DNA from: Pigmentiphaga sp. NML080357
GTDB taxonomy: Bacteria; Pseudomonadota; Gammaproteobacteria; Burkholderiales; Burkholderiaceae_B
Assembly: GCF_002188465.1 (NCBI RefSeq)
Contig: NZ_NINW01000045.1
Span: 1-64,000 of the forward strand
DNA: 64,000 nucleotides
Reading direction: 5' to 3'
The notes under the pieces were generated by a model. The model searched no databases. It worked only from the letters and a program-made list of their open reading frames with translations, and had not been told where the DNA came from. Both the position numbers and the translations under genes were made by a program. This document shows, in pieces, positions 1 to 10,643 of this stretch (the stretch's first letter is position 1; the number at the start of each line of letters is the position of its first letter).

Positions 1-1248
<1,248 letters not shown>

Positions 1249-1261
1249 CTAGCGCGATCAT

Positions 1262-1287
1262 AAAAAAAAAGCCCCCACGCTTGGGGC
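1262..1287 (-). terminator. Rho-independent terminator after rpmA
   Basis: Read on the minus strand, GCCCC-AAGCGT-GGGGGC forms a compact GC stem followed by nine T residues. It lies between the rpmA stop and the obgE start, so it would end or attenuate the rplU-rpmA transcript before obgE. Confidence 0.8.
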
Positions 1288-1397
1288 GCGGCGGCACTGC
1301 CCTTCGGCACCAAAGGTCCGGCGGCTCCTGCCTGGCCGGTCCGCCGACGCCCTCCCGGGGAGCGCGTCGGCGCGGGTCTGACGGACAGGGGGTCCGA

Positions 1398-1655
1398 TCA
1401 GACCGGATCGATCGAGACGGTCTGCTTGCGCAGGGCGCCTTTCACGCCGAACTGCACGCGACCGTCGACCAGCGCGAACAGGGTGTGGTCCTTGCCCACG
1501 CCGACGTTGACGCCGGGATGGAAACGCGTGCCGCGCTGGCGCACGATGATCGAGCCGGCGGGGATCAGTTCACCGCCGAAGGCCTTGACGCCCAGGCGTT
1601 TCGCTTCGGAATCGCGGCCGTTCCGGGTGGAACCGCCGCCTTTTTTCTGTGCCAT
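1398..1655 (-). CDS. rpmA: 50S ribosomal protein L27
   Basis: L27 sits at the peptidyl-transferase centre of the 50S subunit. The 85-aa protein begins [16 protein letters not shown] and carries the signature [15 protein letters not shown] around residues 33-47, typical of bacterial L27. It lies about 70 bases downstream of rplU on the same strand, the near-universal L21-L27 arrangement, and is followed by a strong terminator at 1262-1287. Confidence 0.98.
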   Translation of the reverse strand: MAQKKGGGSTRNGRDSEAKRLGVKAFGGELIPAGSIIVRQRGTRFHPGVNVGVGKDHTLFALVDGRVQFGVKGALRKQTVSIDPV

Positions 1656-1723
1656 GTTGCACTCCTGCTTGTTCAGTTACCGATTCTTGCCTACGTCCGA
1701 TAGCCGGCCGAGCCGGCTCGCGA

Positions 1724-2035
1724 TCAGGCGGAGATGGTGCCGATCTGGATTTCGGTGTAGTTTTGACGGTGGCCTTGGCGCTTCTGGTAATGCTTGCGCC
1801 GACGCATCTTGAAGATGCGGACCTTGTCGTGGCGACCGTGTGCAAGAACCTTGGCCGTGACCACGGCACCGGACAGAAGCGGCGCGCCGATCTTGATCTG
1901 ATCGCCTTCGCCCACTGCCAGGACCTGGTCCAGCGTGATTTCCTGCCCGATGTCTGCCGGTATCTGTTCTATCTTGAGTTTTTCGCCAGCGGCAACACGA
2001 TACTGCTTTCCGCCGGTTTTTATGACCGCGTACAT
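1724..2035 (-). CDS. rplU: 50S ribosomal protein L21
   Basis: L21 binds 23S rRNA in the large subunit. The start is the ATG at 2035 ([19 protein letters not shown]), which gives the standard 103 aa. An in-frame extension to 2107 has no family support. The C-terminal [16 protein letters not shown] segment is the conserved basic rRNA-binding tail. It is the first gene of the rplU-rpmA pair and diverges from ispB across 350 bases. Confidence 0.98.
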   Translation of the reverse strand: MYAVIKTGGKQYRVAAGEKLKIEQIPADIGQEITLDQVLAVGEGDQIKIGAPLLSGAVVTAKVLAHGRHDKVRIFKMRRRKHYQKRQGHRQNYTEIQIGTISA

Positions 2036-2385
2036 GGGATGACCTCTTAGGTACAAAGAACTACGGATAGGGACGGTTGGATTCCCGCACCGCAAGAAAA
2101 ACCGCAAACCTGCTCCCGCACGGGGATCGGACCGCCCAAAAATGGCTGACCCAATAGCTAACCCTGGGGGAACTGAACTTTAAAAAATAACATCAATTGC
2201 GGCCATGCGTCAACCCATCCGCCGCGCTTCGCCCAGCCTCGTATAATTCTGTTGCTGCCGGGGAAAGGCGTCTCGCCCGACGCTTCGCACCCGGGTCTTA
2301 CCCAGAATAATTCGCCGCCGGTCCTCGTATTTCGGCATTTGTCGCACTTCTGGCTGCGGCCAGCCAGTTTACCCACGGATTCCTC
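2036..2385. promoter_or_regulatory. Divergent rplU/ispB intergenic region
   Basis: This 350-base gap holds no gene I can support. On the plus strand a good -10 box, TATAAT, lies at 2242-2247, about 140 bases before the ispB start, implying an untranslated leader of roughly 130 nt. I see no clear -35 box. An AT-rich stretch around 2088-2180 could hold the rplU promoter on the minus strand, but I cannot place its boxes with confidence. Confidence 0.45.
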
Positions 2386-3351
2386 TTGAGCCTGCCGACC
2401 CTGTTCGCCCCCATCGCCGACGACATGAAGAGCGTCGATGCCGTCATCCGGGCACGACTCGATTCCGACGTCCCGCTCATCCGCACCATTGCCGACTACA
2501 TCATCGGCGCCGGCGGCAAGCGGATGCGCCCGGCCCTCTTGCTGATGATCGCGCGCGCGCTGGGTTACGAGGGGCAACAGCATCACTTGCTGGCCGCCGT
2601 CGTGGAATTCATCCATACCGCCACCCTGCTGCACGACGACGTGGTCGACGAGTCGGCCCTGCGGCGGGGGCGGGCGACCGCCAACGCGGTGTTCGGCAAT
2701 GCCGCCAGCGTGCTGGTGGGCGATTTCCTGCACTCCCGCTCCTTCCAGATGATGGTCGAGACCGGCTCGGTGCGCGTGATGCAGATCCTGGCCGACGCCA
2801 CCAACGTCATCGCCGAAGGCGAAGTGCTGCAACTGCTCAACGTGCACGACCCGCTGGTCACCGAGGAACGCTACCTGCAGGTAGTGCGCTACAAGACCGC
2901 TCGGCTGTTCGAGGCCTCCGCCCAGCTCGGCGCAGTGCTGGCGGGCGCCACCCCCGAACACGAGGCGGCGGCGGCGGAGTACGGCCGGCGCGCGGGCACC
3001 GCCTTCCAGCTCATCGACGACGTGCTGGACTACAGCGGCGACGCCGAGGCCCTGGGCAAGAACCTGGGCGACGACCTTCGCGAAGGCAAGCCGACGCTGC
3101 CGCTGATCCGCCTGCTGGACGTGGGCACCCCGGCGCAGCAGGCGCTGGTGCGCACCGCCATCGAGAACGGCGAAGGCGATTTCGTTGCCGTGGCCGCCGC
3201 CATCCGGGATTCGGATGCCCTGGATTACACCCGGGCCCGTGCCCGGACGGAAGCGCAGGCGGCCATCGCCGCCATTTCGGCCTATCCCGTTTCCGCTTTC
3301 CGCGAATCTCTGCTAGAATTCTGCGCTTTCGCGATCAACAGAGATCGCTGA
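2386..3351 (+). CDS. ispB: Octaprenyl diphosphate synthase
   Basis: Trans-polyprenyl synthase that makes the ubiquinone side chain from FPP and IPP. Both aspartate-rich magnesium-binding motifs are present, DDVVD at residues 84-88 and DDVLD at 211-215, with the conserved GGKRMRP near residue 43. At 321 aa it matches the family. The start is a TTG at 2386, chosen because MSLPTLFAPIADDM aligns with the usual N-terminus. In beta-proteobacteria this gene commonly sits opposite rplU, as here. The exact chain length (C40) is inferred. Confidence 0.93.
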   Translation: MSLPTLFAPIADDMKSVDAVIRARLDSDVPLIRTIADYIIGAGGKRMRPALLLMIARALGYEGQQHHLLAAVVEFIHTATLLHDDVVDESALRRGRATANAVFGNAASVLVGDFLHSRSFQMMVETGSVRVMQILADATNVIAEGEVLQLLNVHDPLVTEERYLQVVRYKTARLFEASAQLGAVLAGATPEHEAAAAEYGRRAGTAFQLIDDVLDYSGDAEALGKNLGDDLREGKPTLPLIRLLDVGTPAQQALVRTAIENGEGDFVAVAAAIRDSDALDYTRARARTEAQAAIAAISAYPVSAFRESLLEFCAFAINRDR

Positions 3352-3423
3352 AAGCAAAAACGGTTTTTCCGCTTGGCGGGTGGCACAACCTCCCGCTTTC
3401 GCAGACAAGCCGGACCGACAAGT

Positions 3424-3500
<77 letters not shown>

Positions 3501-3540
3501 TTCATCTGGTCGAAAAAAAGCCTGTAGCCAGGCACGCAAG

Positions 3541-3570
3541 CGCACAGTTCAAGCTGTGCGTTTTTGTTTT
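3541..3570 (+). terminator. Terminator of tRNA-Pro
   Basis: A perfect 7-bp stem CGCACAG/CTGTGCG with a TTCAAG loop is followed by TTTTTGTTTT, a textbook rho-independent terminator about 40 nt after the tRNA. Confidence 0.9.
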
Positions 3571-3601
3571 GGGCCTCTCGCGCCCAATCCCCGCCCGTGC
3601 C

Positions 3602-3985
3602 ATGAAAACCTCCCCTTCCCCCGCCTCCGTGGCCCAGCACGCATTCACCGTCGATACCGCCGGCCGCGGCCTCGTCGAGATCACCGAGCCCGTCCGGCGC
3701 GTCGCCCGCGCGAGCGGCATGCAGGCCGGCGTGGCGCACGTATTCGCCAGCCATACCAGTTGCTCGCTGCTGATCACCGAAAACGCCGATCCCGACGTAC
3801 GCGCCGACCTGGAGCGCTACTTCGGCCGCCTAGTGCCCGATGGCGACCCGCTCTATGCGCACGATGCCGAAGGCCCGGACGACATGCCCGCCCACGTGCG
3901 GGCGGCCCTGACGGCGGTGAGCGTGGCGGTGCCGCTGACCGGCGCCGATCTGGCGCTGGGGACCTGGCAGGGAATCTATCTGTAG
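3602..3985 (+). CDS. YjbQ/UPF0047 family protein
   Basis: A 127-aa member of the YjbQ family, small trimeric beta-barrel proteins, some with weak thiamine-phosphate synthase activity; the physiological role is unsettled. Family hallmarks are HTSCSLLITENADPDVRADLERYF around residues 50-75 and the C-terminal LALGTWQGIYL. The conserved HTS and the WQGI(Y/F)L end are both intact. The start is the ATG at 3602; an in-frame ORF extends further upstream but runs into the tRNA terminator region. It is a stand-alone gene facing the CNP1-like gene. Confidence 0.85.
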   Translation: MKTSPSPASVAQHAFTVDTAGRGLVEITEPVRRVARASGMQAGVAHVFASHTSCSLLITENADPDVRADLERYFGRLVPDGDPLYAHDAEGPDDMPAHVRAALTAVSVAVPLTGADLALGTWQGIYL

Positions 3986-4070
3986 GAGCACCGGCTGCGC
4001 CCGCACCGGCGGCGCATCATCGTTACGCTGGTGGGGTGCTGAGCGCCGCAGGCGGCGAACCGCCCGGGAC

Positions 4071-4679
4071 TCATTGCGTGTTGCGTCCGGCCAGGCCGTC
4101 GGCGTAGCGCTCCCAATTGCGCAGCCGATACGCGAGATCGGCAGGCTTGGCGCCGGCCGGGCCGCCGCCCGTGCAGAAGACGCCGTTGCGCAGCACGTGC
4201 TGGACCGTACCGTGAGCCACACCGCGCCATTCGTCGTGCACCGGCCGCTGCCAGCCCGAGTCCGGGCGGTACAAGGCCACGGTGCGCCATTCCCGCGTAC
4301 CGCAGCGGACCGACTCGTACGAGATGTTCTCCGCCCCCATGTCGCTCACCGCGCGCAGGGTATAGCGCACGATGAGGCCGGGCGCGATCTCGATGGAGCG
4401 CGGGTCCACGCCGAAGCGGAAATGCTCGGTGCGGGCCAGGGGTTCGATGGGCAGGACGTCCTTCTCGGTAGGGACCGGCGGCAGCTTGGACTTCAGCGCA
4501 TCCCATCCGGCATCCGGCAGGTTGCGCTGGGCATCGATGTCGTCCAACAGATAGTTGCCTTCGCCGCGAGGCTGGCTGCCGCAGGCGGCAAGAACCACGG
4601 CCAGGCATCCCGCCCCGATCCAGGCCGCCGCCCGGCTTGCGGACCGCGCCACGCGCCGCCCGCCGAAATCACTATGCAT
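4071..4679 (-). CDS. CNP1-like family lipoprotein
   Basis: A 202-aa predicted outer-membrane or periplasmic lipoprotein of the CNP1-like family, known from beta-proteobacteria including Neisseria, with no established function. An N-terminal hydrophobic signal (WIGAGCLAVVLAACGS) ends in a lipobox LAAC at about residue 33. The mature part contains the family-like ENISYESVRCGTREWRTVALY segment, where two conserved cysteines (here and in NGVFCTGG) could pair. It is downstream of rppH on the same strand with a 58-base gap and may be cotranscribed. Confidence 0.8.
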   Translation of the reverse strand: MHSDFGGRRVARSASRAAAWIGAGCLAVVLAACGSQPRGEGNYLLDDIDAQRNLPDAGWDALKSKLPPVPTEKDVLPIEPLARTEHFRFGVDPRSIEIAPGLIVRYTLRAVSDMGAENISYESVRCGTREWRTVALYRPDSGWQRPVHDEWRGVAHGTVQHVLRNGVFCTGGGPAGAKPADLAYRLRNWERYADGLAGRNTQ

Positions 4680-4737
4680 AATCCTCTTCCACTACGTGTC
4701 GCAACTTCCACGATACCCGAACCGCGCGCAGGGTGGG

Positions 4738-5310
4738 TCACCCCTCCTGAACTTCCCCGGGAAGCGCCGGCTGCGGCTCGGCCTGGCCGCGCCGGTGCGA
4801 GCCGACGTGCTGGCGCAGATAGCGGGTTTCGTGGCTGCGGCGAAACAGGACCACCGCCAGCTCGTTCAAGGCAAGCGTGTAGACGTCGCGCTTGAACTCG
4901 ATCACGGACTCCAGGGGCACCCAGTAGGAGCTCCAGCGCCACGCGTCGAATTCAGGATGCGAGGACGCGCGCAGGCAGACATCGCAGTCGCGACCCAGCA
5001 TGCGAAGCAGGAACCAGATCTGCTTCTGCCCTTTGTAATGCCCGCGCCATTCCCGCCTGACGAAGTGTTCGGGCACGTTATAGCGCAACCAGTCGCGTGT
5101 TCGACCCAATATGCGGACATGCTCGGGCCGCAGGCCCACTTCTTCATGGAGTTCGCGGAACATCGCCTGGACGGGGCTTTCGCCGTGCTTGATGCCGCCC
5201 TGCGGGAACTGCCAGGAATGTTCGTTGACGCGCTTACCCCAGAAGACCTCGTTCTTCTGGTTGACGAGGATGATGCCGACGTTGGGACGGTAACCTTCAC
5301 GATCCAGCAT
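4738..5310 (-). CDS. rppH: RNA pyrophosphohydrolase (Nudix)
   Basis: RppH removes pyrophosphate from 5'-triphosphate mRNA ends and so triggers decay. The N-terminus [15 protein letters not shown] is diagnostic. The Nudix box (GX5EX7REXXEEXGL) spans about residues 38-60 with GGIKHGES and REL-EEVG. The 190-aa length includes a somewhat extended C-terminal tail typical of beta-proteobacterial RppH. It is divergent from proS, with TATAAT on the minus strand at 5350-5345 as a likely -10. Confidence 0.95.
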   Translation of the reverse strand: MLDREGYRPNVGIILVNQKNEVFWGKRVNEHSWQFPQGGIKHGESPVQAMFRELHEEVGLRPEHVRILGRTRDWLRYNVPEHFVRREWRGHYKGQKQIWFLLRMLGRDCDVCLRASSHPEFDAWRWSSYWVPLESVIEFKRDVYTLALNELAVVLFRRSHETRYLRQHVGSHRRGQAEPQPALPGEVQEG

Positions 5311-5393
5311 GAGCCACCCCAGCGATTCTCATACAATTGAGTCGATTATAGGCCCAGGGGGCCAAACCCGTACCCATCCACGTGAGCAACGCA

Positions 5394-7136
5394 ATGCGCG
5401 CATCGCAGTTCCATATCGGCACCCTCAAGGAAGCACCGTCCGACGCCGAAATCGTCAGCCATCAACTCATGACCCGCGCGGGCATGATCCGCAAGCTGGC
5501 GGGCGGCATTTATACCTACATGCCTATCGGCCTGCGCGTGATCCGCAAAGTCGAGACCATCATCCGCGAGGAAATGAACCGGGCCGGCGCGCTCGAACTG
5601 CTGATGCCGGTGGTCCAGCCGGCCGAGCTGTGGATGGAGTCCGGCCGCTGGGAACAGTACGGGCCCGAACTGCTGCGCATCAAGGACCGCCACGGCCGCG
5701 ACTTCGTGCTGCAGCCCACCTCGGAAGAAGTCATCACCGACATCGCCCGCAATGAAATCCACAGCTGGCGCCAGCTGCCCAAGAACTTCTACCACATCCA
5801 GACCAAGTTCCGCGACGAGCGCCGGCCGCGCTTCGGCGTCATGCGGGGCCGCGAGTTCACGATGAAGGACGCCTACTCCTTCGACCGCGACGAGGCCGGC
5901 GCCCAGAAGAGCTATGACGCGATGTACGACGCGTACATGAGGATTTTCACCCGCATGGGGCTGGCCTTCCGCGCCGTGGCGGCCGACACCGGCTCGATCG
6001 GCGGCTCGCGCAGCCACGAGTTCCAGGTGATCGCCGATACCGGCGAAGACCTCATCGTCTATAACCCCGCCACCCAATATGCCGCCAACATCGAGCTGGC
6101 CGAGGCCCCCTGCCTGATCGCCGAGCGCGGCGCCGCCGGGCAGCCGCTGCAGAAGGTCCCCACGCCTGGCGCGACCAAGTGCGAGGCCGTGGCCGAGCTG
6201 CTGGGACTGCCGCTCGAGCGCCACGTCAAGTCGGTGGTGCTCGCCGCCGAACCGGAAGAAGCCGGCCGGCCGGCCGAGATCTGGCTCCTGCTGCTGCGCG
6301 CCGATCACGAGCTGAACGAGATCAAGGCCGGCAAGATCGCCGGCCTGGATCGCGGCTACCGCTTCGCCACCGATGCCGAGATCGTCGAGCACTTCGGGTG
6401 CGTGCCGGGTTTCATCGGCCCCGTCGGCACCGCCAGGCCGGTCAAGGTCGTGGCCGACCGCACGGTCGCCAACATGCACGATTTCGTCACCGGCGCCAAC
6501 CAGGCCGACCATCACTACACCGGCGTCAACTGGGGACGCGACCTGCCCGAGCCGGACCTCGTGGCCGACCTGCGCAACGTCGTCGAAGGCGACCCGGCCC
6601 CCGACGGCACCGGCACCCTGGCGATCCAGCGCGGCATCGAGGTGGGCCACGTGTTCTTCCTCGGCGCCAAGTACTCGGAAGCCTTGAAGGCGACCTACCT
6701 GGACGAGACCGGCAAGCCGGCCCTGCTGCAAATGGGCTGCTATGGCATAGGCGTCACGCGCCTGCTGGGCGCGGCCATCGAGCAGCACCACGATGCCCGC
6801 GGCATCCGCTGGCCCCGCGCGCTGGCCCCCTTCGAAGTGGTGGTCTGCCCGGTCGGCTGGGGCAAGAGCGAGGCGGTGCGCGAAGCGGCCACCAAGCTCT
6901 ACGAGGGACTGAAGGAAGCGGGCGTGGACGCGATCCTGGACGACCGCGACGAGCGCCCGGGCGTGATGTTCGCCGACTGGGAACTGATAGGCGTGCCGGT
7001 GCGGGTGACCGTGGGCGATCGCGGCCTGAAGGACGGACAGATCGAGATCCAGGGCCGCGGCGACGAAGCGGCCGCCAAGGTGGCGGTTGCCGAGGGACTG
7101 GCCGCCACGCTGGCCAAGCTGGAACAGGCGAACTGA
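5394..7136 (+). CDS. proS: Prolyl-tRNA synthetase
   Basis: Class II aminoacyl-tRNA synthetase charging tRNA-Pro. It starts [21 protein letters not shown] at 5394; a GTG at 5382, four codons earlier, is an alternative. Class II motif 2 is [16 protein letters not shown] around residues 140-155. A YbaK-type editing insertion follows at about 225-400 (for example [20 protein letters not shown]), and a C-terminal anticodon-binding domain contains [18 protein letters not shown]. The full-length 580 aa with the insertion marks the bacterial ProS type. A tRNA-Pro gene lies 2 kb upstream, probably by coincidence. Confidence 0.97.
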   Translation: MRASQFHIGTLKEAPSDAEIVSHQLMTRAGMIRKLAGGIYTYMPIGLRVIRKVETIIREEMNRAGALELLMPVVQPAELWMESGRWEQYGPELLRIKDRHGRDFVLQPTSEEVITDIARNEIHSWRQLPKNFYHIQTKFRDERRPRFGVMRGREFTMKDAYSFDRDEAGAQKSYDAMYDAYMRIFTRMGLAFRAVAADTGSIGGSRSHEFQVIADTGEDLIVYNPATQYAANIELAEAPCLIAERGAAGQPLQKVPTPGATKCEAVAELLGLPLERHVKSVVLAAEPEEAGRPAEIWLLLLRADHELNEIKAGKIAGLDRGYRFATDAEIVEHFGCVPGFIGPVGTARPVKVVADRTVANMHDFVTGANQADHHYTGVNWGRDLPEPDLVADLRNVVEGDPAPDGTGTLAIQRGIEVGHVFFLGAKYSEALKATYLDETGKPALLQMGCYGIGVTRLLGAAIEQHHDARGIRWPRALAPFEVVVCPVGWGKSEAVREAATKLYEGLKEAGVDAILDDRDERPGVMFADWELIGVPVRVTVGDRGLKDGQIEIQGRGDEAAAKVAVAEGLAATLAKLEQAN

Positions 7137-7142
7137 GCCGCC

Positions 7143-7161
7143 GGCCGGGCCGCGCCCGGCC
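7143..7161. other. Convergent-gene hairpin
   Basis: GGCCGGGC and GCCCGGCC form an 8-bp perfect stem with a CGC loop between the convergent proS and Bug-receptor genes. There is no T-tract on either side, so it is only a possible weak bidirectional terminator. Confidence 0.4.
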
Positions 7162-7164
7162 GCC

Positions 7165-8163
7165 CTACTCCAGCCGGATGTTGCGCGCCTTGATGATCTC
7201 GGCCCACTTGCGGCGCTCGTTGGCGATGAACTCGCCGAACCGGGCGCGCGACATCGGCGGCGACACCATGCCGGACTCCCGCAGATAGCGCTGCACGGGC
7301 TCCGCCTGCAAGGCCTCGGCCACGTCCCTGTGGATCTTGTCCTTCACGGCCTCGGGCGTGGCGGCCGGCGCGAAGAACCCGAACCAGCTTCCCGATACCA
7401 CGCCCGGCACGCCCGCGTCGGCCACCGAGGGTACTTCCGGCGCATCGGGCATGCGTTCGTCGGCGGCTACCGCCAGGGCCCGCAGCTTGCCCTGCCTTGC
7501 CAGCGCCAGCGAGGCCGGGAAATGGAACATCGCATTCACGTGCCCGGCCAGCAGGTCGGCCAGGGCCGGGCCGGCTCCCTTATAGGGGACGTGCAGCATG
7601 GAAATGCCTGCACGGGCGGCGAACAGCTCGGCCGTCAGGTGCGGGCTGGATCCGTTGCCTGTCGAGGCGAACCGCACGGCGCCGGGATGCGCCTTGGCGT
7701 GGGCCACCAGCTCCCCCACTGTCCTGGCCGGCACGCCGGGATGGACGTACAGGACGTTGGGCGCGGTGCCGCCCATGGCCACCGGCGCAAGGGCATCGGC
7801 CTCGTATGGCAGGGACTTCATCAGGATCTGGTTGGTCACGAACCCCGTGCTGGTAAACAGCAGCGTATGTCCGTCGGGCTGGGCCCTGGCCACCTGCGCG
7901 GTGCCGATGGTGGTGCCGCCTCCGCCCCGGTTCTCCACCACCACGCTCTGCTTCCACTTCTGGCTCAGCTCGGCAGCCAGCTGCCTGACCAGCCCATCGG
8001 TCAGTCCGCCGGGAGGAAAGGGCACGATGACCTGCACGGTCCTGGAGGGGTAGTCCTGGGCCGCGGCCGGAACCGCGCATAGGGCGGCGGCTCCCGCGCA
8101 TACGGCCGCCAGCCCGCGCGCGATCGCCGCCGGCGACGAAAGCTCGCCGGTCAAGCCTGTCAT
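7165..8163 (-). CDS. Bug/TctC-family TTT substrate-binding protein
   Basis: Periplasmic solute receptor of the tripartite tricarboxylate transporter (TTT) family, expanded in Bordetella as Bug proteins. The start at 8163 (MTGLTGELSS) has a GGAG ribosome site; an upstream extension to 8238 lacks support. The signal peptide ends about AVPAAAQ. The family-typical YPSRTVQVIVPFPPGG, VVVENRGGGGTTIG and MLHVPYKGAGPALADLLAGHV are all present, and the protein ends AEIIKARNIRLE. No TctA/TctB membrane genes are nearby, so it is an orphan receptor. A perfect 16-bp palindrome lies about 70 bases upstream. The ligand is unknown. Confidence 0.9.
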   Translation of the reverse strand: MTGLTGELSSPAAIARGLAAVCAGAAALCAVPAAAQDYPSRTVQVIVPFPPGGLTDGLVRQLAAELSQKWKQSVVVENRGGGGTTIGTAQVARAQPDGHTLLFTSTGFVTNQILMKSLPYEADALAPVAMGGTAPNVLYVHPGVPARTVGELVAHAKAHPGAVRFASTGNGSSPHLTAELFAARAGISMLHVPYKGAGPALADLLAGHVNAMFHFPASLALARQGKLRALAVAADERMPDAPEVPSVADAGVPGVVSGSWFGFFAPAATPEAVKDKIHRDVAEALQAEPVQRYLRESGMVSPPMSRARFGEFIANERRKWAEIIKARNIRLE

Positions 8164-8234
8164 TCTGGAGTCTCCTCGATGGATGGTTCCACTCGTCACC
8201 GCATGGACGAGTCTCGGCCAACTAATTGCCAAAG

Positions 8235-8250
8235 TCAACTATATAGTTGA
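8235..8250. promoter_or_regulatory. Perfect palindrome upstream of Bug receptor
   Basis: TCAACTATATAGTTGA is a 16-bp perfect inverted repeat in an AT-rich pocket 72 bases upstream of the orphan Bug receptor start. It is typical in size and symmetry of a dimeric repressor site such as GntR. No regulator gene is adjacent. Confidence 0.5.
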
Positions 8251-8280
8251 TCTTATCTACAACATGGCCATCCATCGGGG

Positions 8281-8913
8281 TCAGCGGCCGGCATCGCCGC
8301 CGGTGTCCTGGACCACCACCCATTTCACGATTTCGGCCGCCACGGCATCGCTGGCCTGGCCGAAAGCCGTGACCACCGCGGGCACCTCCACCCCTTCCGC
8401 GGGCAGGGCTGCCTCGAAGCTGCGCGAAGCCAGCACGCGCCGCGTCGAGGGCGAGATCAGCCGGGCATTGACTCCGACCACCGCATACGGGGCCGAGCCG
8501 CGATATTCGCTCTGGAACGCGCGCAGGTCGGTATCCAGCTCCAGATCGGCACGGACATTGCTGTCGGATGTGGTCACGGACGCCATCCGTCCGTCCGCCC
8601 GGAAAGCGGCGGCAAGCTTGTCGCGCACGAGGGCCGGCGGCACGTCGGTCCAGCGCGCGCCGCCATAGTTGCTGACCTGGTCGCCCTCGACGATGACGGC
8701 GATGCGCGCGCTTTCCAGTACGGCACTGGCATGCGGCATCCGGATCCGCAGCGACTTGCCGGTGTCCGCGCCGGTCCCGGCCTGCGCCGCGGCCAGGGAC
8801 GTCGGCAGCCGGTAGACGGTCACGATCTTCTGTTCCGGCAGCAGCGAGCACGATGCCGCCAGCGCCAGGACGCACGCCCCCGCGCCTCGCAGGAAAAGAC
8901 CCGTCATCGTCAT
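8281..8913 (-). CDS. ABC-type transport auxiliary lipoprotein (Mce operon)
   Basis: A 210-aa lipoprotein of the PqiC/ABC-transport-auxiliary family that partners MCE proteins at the outer membrane. The signal sequence VLALAASCSLLPEQ gives a lipobox LAASC near residue 22. The body contains the family-like VYRLP and LRIRMPHASAVLESARIAVIVEGDQVSNYGGARW region. Its ATG at 8913 overlaps the stop of the upstream MCE gene (8910) by four bases, showing translational coupling. It is the last gene of the four-gene lipid-transport operon. Confidence 0.85.
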   Translation of the reverse strand: MTMTGLFLRGAGACVLALAASCSLLPEQKIVTVYRLPTSLAAAQAGTGADTGKSLRIRMPHASAVLESARIAVIVEGDQVSNYGGARWTDVPPALVRDKLAAAFRADGRMASVTTSDSNVRADLELDTDLRAFQSEYRGSAPYAVVGVNARLISPSTRRVLASRSFEAALPAEGVEVPAVVTAFGQASDAVAAEIVKWVVVQDTGGDAGR

Positions 8914-9848
8914 GGGGTGAACTCCTTGGGTTGCTCGCGGCCCAGCAGGTAATTGGCCGGGTTGTCCTCCAGGCGCCGCGTAATGCTTCTAAGGGATGCC
9001 AGCGTGGCCTGCATTTCCCGCAGAGCCCCGCCCAGTTCGTTCAGGCTTTGCGCGCCGTTGCCCAGCGCGCCGCGGTTTTCCTGCACCAGCTGGTCGATGC
9101 TGTCGCTGGCCCGGGCCAGCGACGCCATGGCCTGCTGGGCGCTTGCCATGGTCTGCTTGCCCTGCCCGCCGACCAGCTCGTCGGCATGCCGCATCAACGA
9201 CGAGGCCTGCTCCAGGGCGACCGACGTCTGCTTGCCCACCTCGGACAACTGCGCCGACAGCCGGCCGAAATCCTCCCGCTGGGCGGCCAGGGCGCCGGTG
9301 GTCTCCTCCAGGTTGTGCAGGATGCGCGTCAACTGGTCCGCGTTCTCGACCGACATCATGCGCCGGGCGCTGATGACCAGTTCGTTGATGTTCAGCATCA
9401 GGTCCTCGCCGCCCGCGAGCAATTGGGTGAAGGGCGACGGCGCGGCGACGATCACCGGTACGTCGTCGCCGTTGCCGCGCAGGGGCGGGCTCTGCGGAGT
9501 GCCGCTGCTCAGCTGGATCACCGCGGTACCGGTCACGCCGGTCAGCCGCAGCCGGGCCACGGTATCTTCCTTGATGGGCACGTCGCCGGCGATGCGTATG
9601 CGCGCCACGACCTTGCGCGGATCGACGGGATCGAGCCGCAGCCGCGCCACGTCGCCCACCTTGATGCCGCTGTACATGACCGCGCTGCCTTCGGACAGGC
9701 CGTTGACGGCCTCGTTGAAGACGACGTCGAATTGCGCCACGCTGGCGTTCGAATGCGTCTTGGCCAGCCAGAGCCCGAACAGCAGCGCTCCCGTCACGGC
9801 AATGACGAGGAACAGGCCGATCACGACATGATGCGCACGGGTTTCCAT
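8910..9848 (-). CDS. MCE-domain lipid-transport protein (MlaD/PqiB-like)
   Basis: Single MCE-domain protein of an Mla-type retrograde phospholipid transporter, anchored in the inner membrane and facing the periplasm. One N-terminal transmembrane helix (residues 8-28, VVIGLFLVIAVTGALLFGLWL) is followed by the MCE domain at about 37-115 (FNEAVNGLSEGSAVMYSGIKVGDV). A long C-terminal alpha-helical region with coiled-coil character follows. The 312-aa length is longer than E. coli MlaD (183 aa) because of this helical tail. Its start immediately abuts the stop of the ATPase gene. Confidence 0.9.
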   Translation of the reverse strand: METRAHHVVIGLFLVIAVTGALLFGLWLAKTHSNASVAQFDVVFNEAVNGLSEGSAVMYSGIKVGDVARLRLDPVDPRKVVARIRIAGDVPIKEDTVARLRLTGVTGTAVIQLSSGTPQSPPLRGNGDDVPVIVAAPSPFTQLLAGGEDLMLNINELVISARRMMSVENADQLTRILHNLEETTGALAAQREDFGRLSAQLSEVGKQTSVALEQASSLMRHADELVGGQGKQTMASAQQAMASLARASDSIDQLVQENRGALGNGAQSLNELGGALREMQATLASLRSITRRLEDNPANYLLGREQPKEFTP

Positions 9849-10643
9849 CTACGTCTCCTTGCGCAGCGCCCGGGCCGCGCCTGCGGCCGCCCGTCCGCGC
9901 GGCCCCTGGAAATACTCTTGCACCCACGGGTCGTCGACCCGCTCCACCACTTCCAGCTTGTCGACGACGAGCACCTTGCGCTGCGACAGCACCGCCACCC
10001 GGTCGCAAATGGCGTACAAGGTGTCCAGATCGTGGGTCACGAGAAAAACGGTCAAGCCCAGCGCGTCGCGCAGGGTACGGATCAGGTTGTCGAAGGCGGC
10101 CGCGCCGATGGGATCGAGCCCGGCGGTCGGCTCGTCCAGGAACAGCAGGTCCGGATCCAGCGCCAGCGACCGTGCCAGGGCGGCGCGCTTGACCATGCCG
10201 CCCGACAGCGCGGCCGGCGCCTTGTCGCCCGCGTCGACCGGCAGGCCGGCCAGCGCAAGCTTGAGCCGCGCCAGGCGCTCGGCCTCGGGCCGCGCCAACC
10301 CGGCATGCTCGATCAGCGGCAAGGCGACGTTCTCGGTCACGCTTAGCGACGAAAACAGCGCCCCGCGCTGGAACAGCACGCCCATGCGGCGCTCCAGCCG
10401 GGACCGGTCCGCCGGGGGCAAGCCGCCCAGCTCCTGCCCGAACACGGTCACCCTGCCCGCGGTCGGCCGGCGCAATCCGACGATGGAGCGCAGCAGCACC
10501 GACTTGCCCGACCCCGAGCCGCCCACCACGCCGAGGATTTCCCCGCGTCGGATGTCCAGGTCGAGGCCGTCGTGCACGACCTGGGCCCCGAACCGGTTGA
10601 CCAGGCCGCGGACCTGCACGATGGGTTCGACCGCGGTCACCAT
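9849..10643 (-). CDS. Mla-type ABC transporter ATPase
   Basis: ATP-binding subunit energising the MCE lipid transporter. Walker A is GGSGSGKS near residue 41; the signature LSGGMVKRAALARSLALDPDLLFLDEPTAGLDP includes Walker B. The ALSGGM(V/A)KR variant of the signature is typical of MlaF/Mce ATPases. The start at 10643 (MVTAVEPIV) overlaps the end of the permease gene by 7 bases, indicating coupling. At 264 aa it has normal length. Confidence 0.92.
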   Translation of the reverse strand: MVTAVEPIVQVRGLVNRFGAQVVHDGLDLDIRRGEILGVVGGSGSGKSVLLRSIVGLRRPTAGRVTVFGQELGGLPPADRSRLERRMGVLFQRGALFSSLSVTENVALPLIEHAGLARPEAERLARLKLALAGLPVDAGDKAPAALSGGMVKRAALARSLALDPDLLFLDEPTAGLDPIGAAAFDNLIRTLRDALGLTVFLVTHDLDTLYAICDRVAVLSQRKVLVVDKLEVVERVDDPWVQEYFQGPRGRAAAGAARALRKET

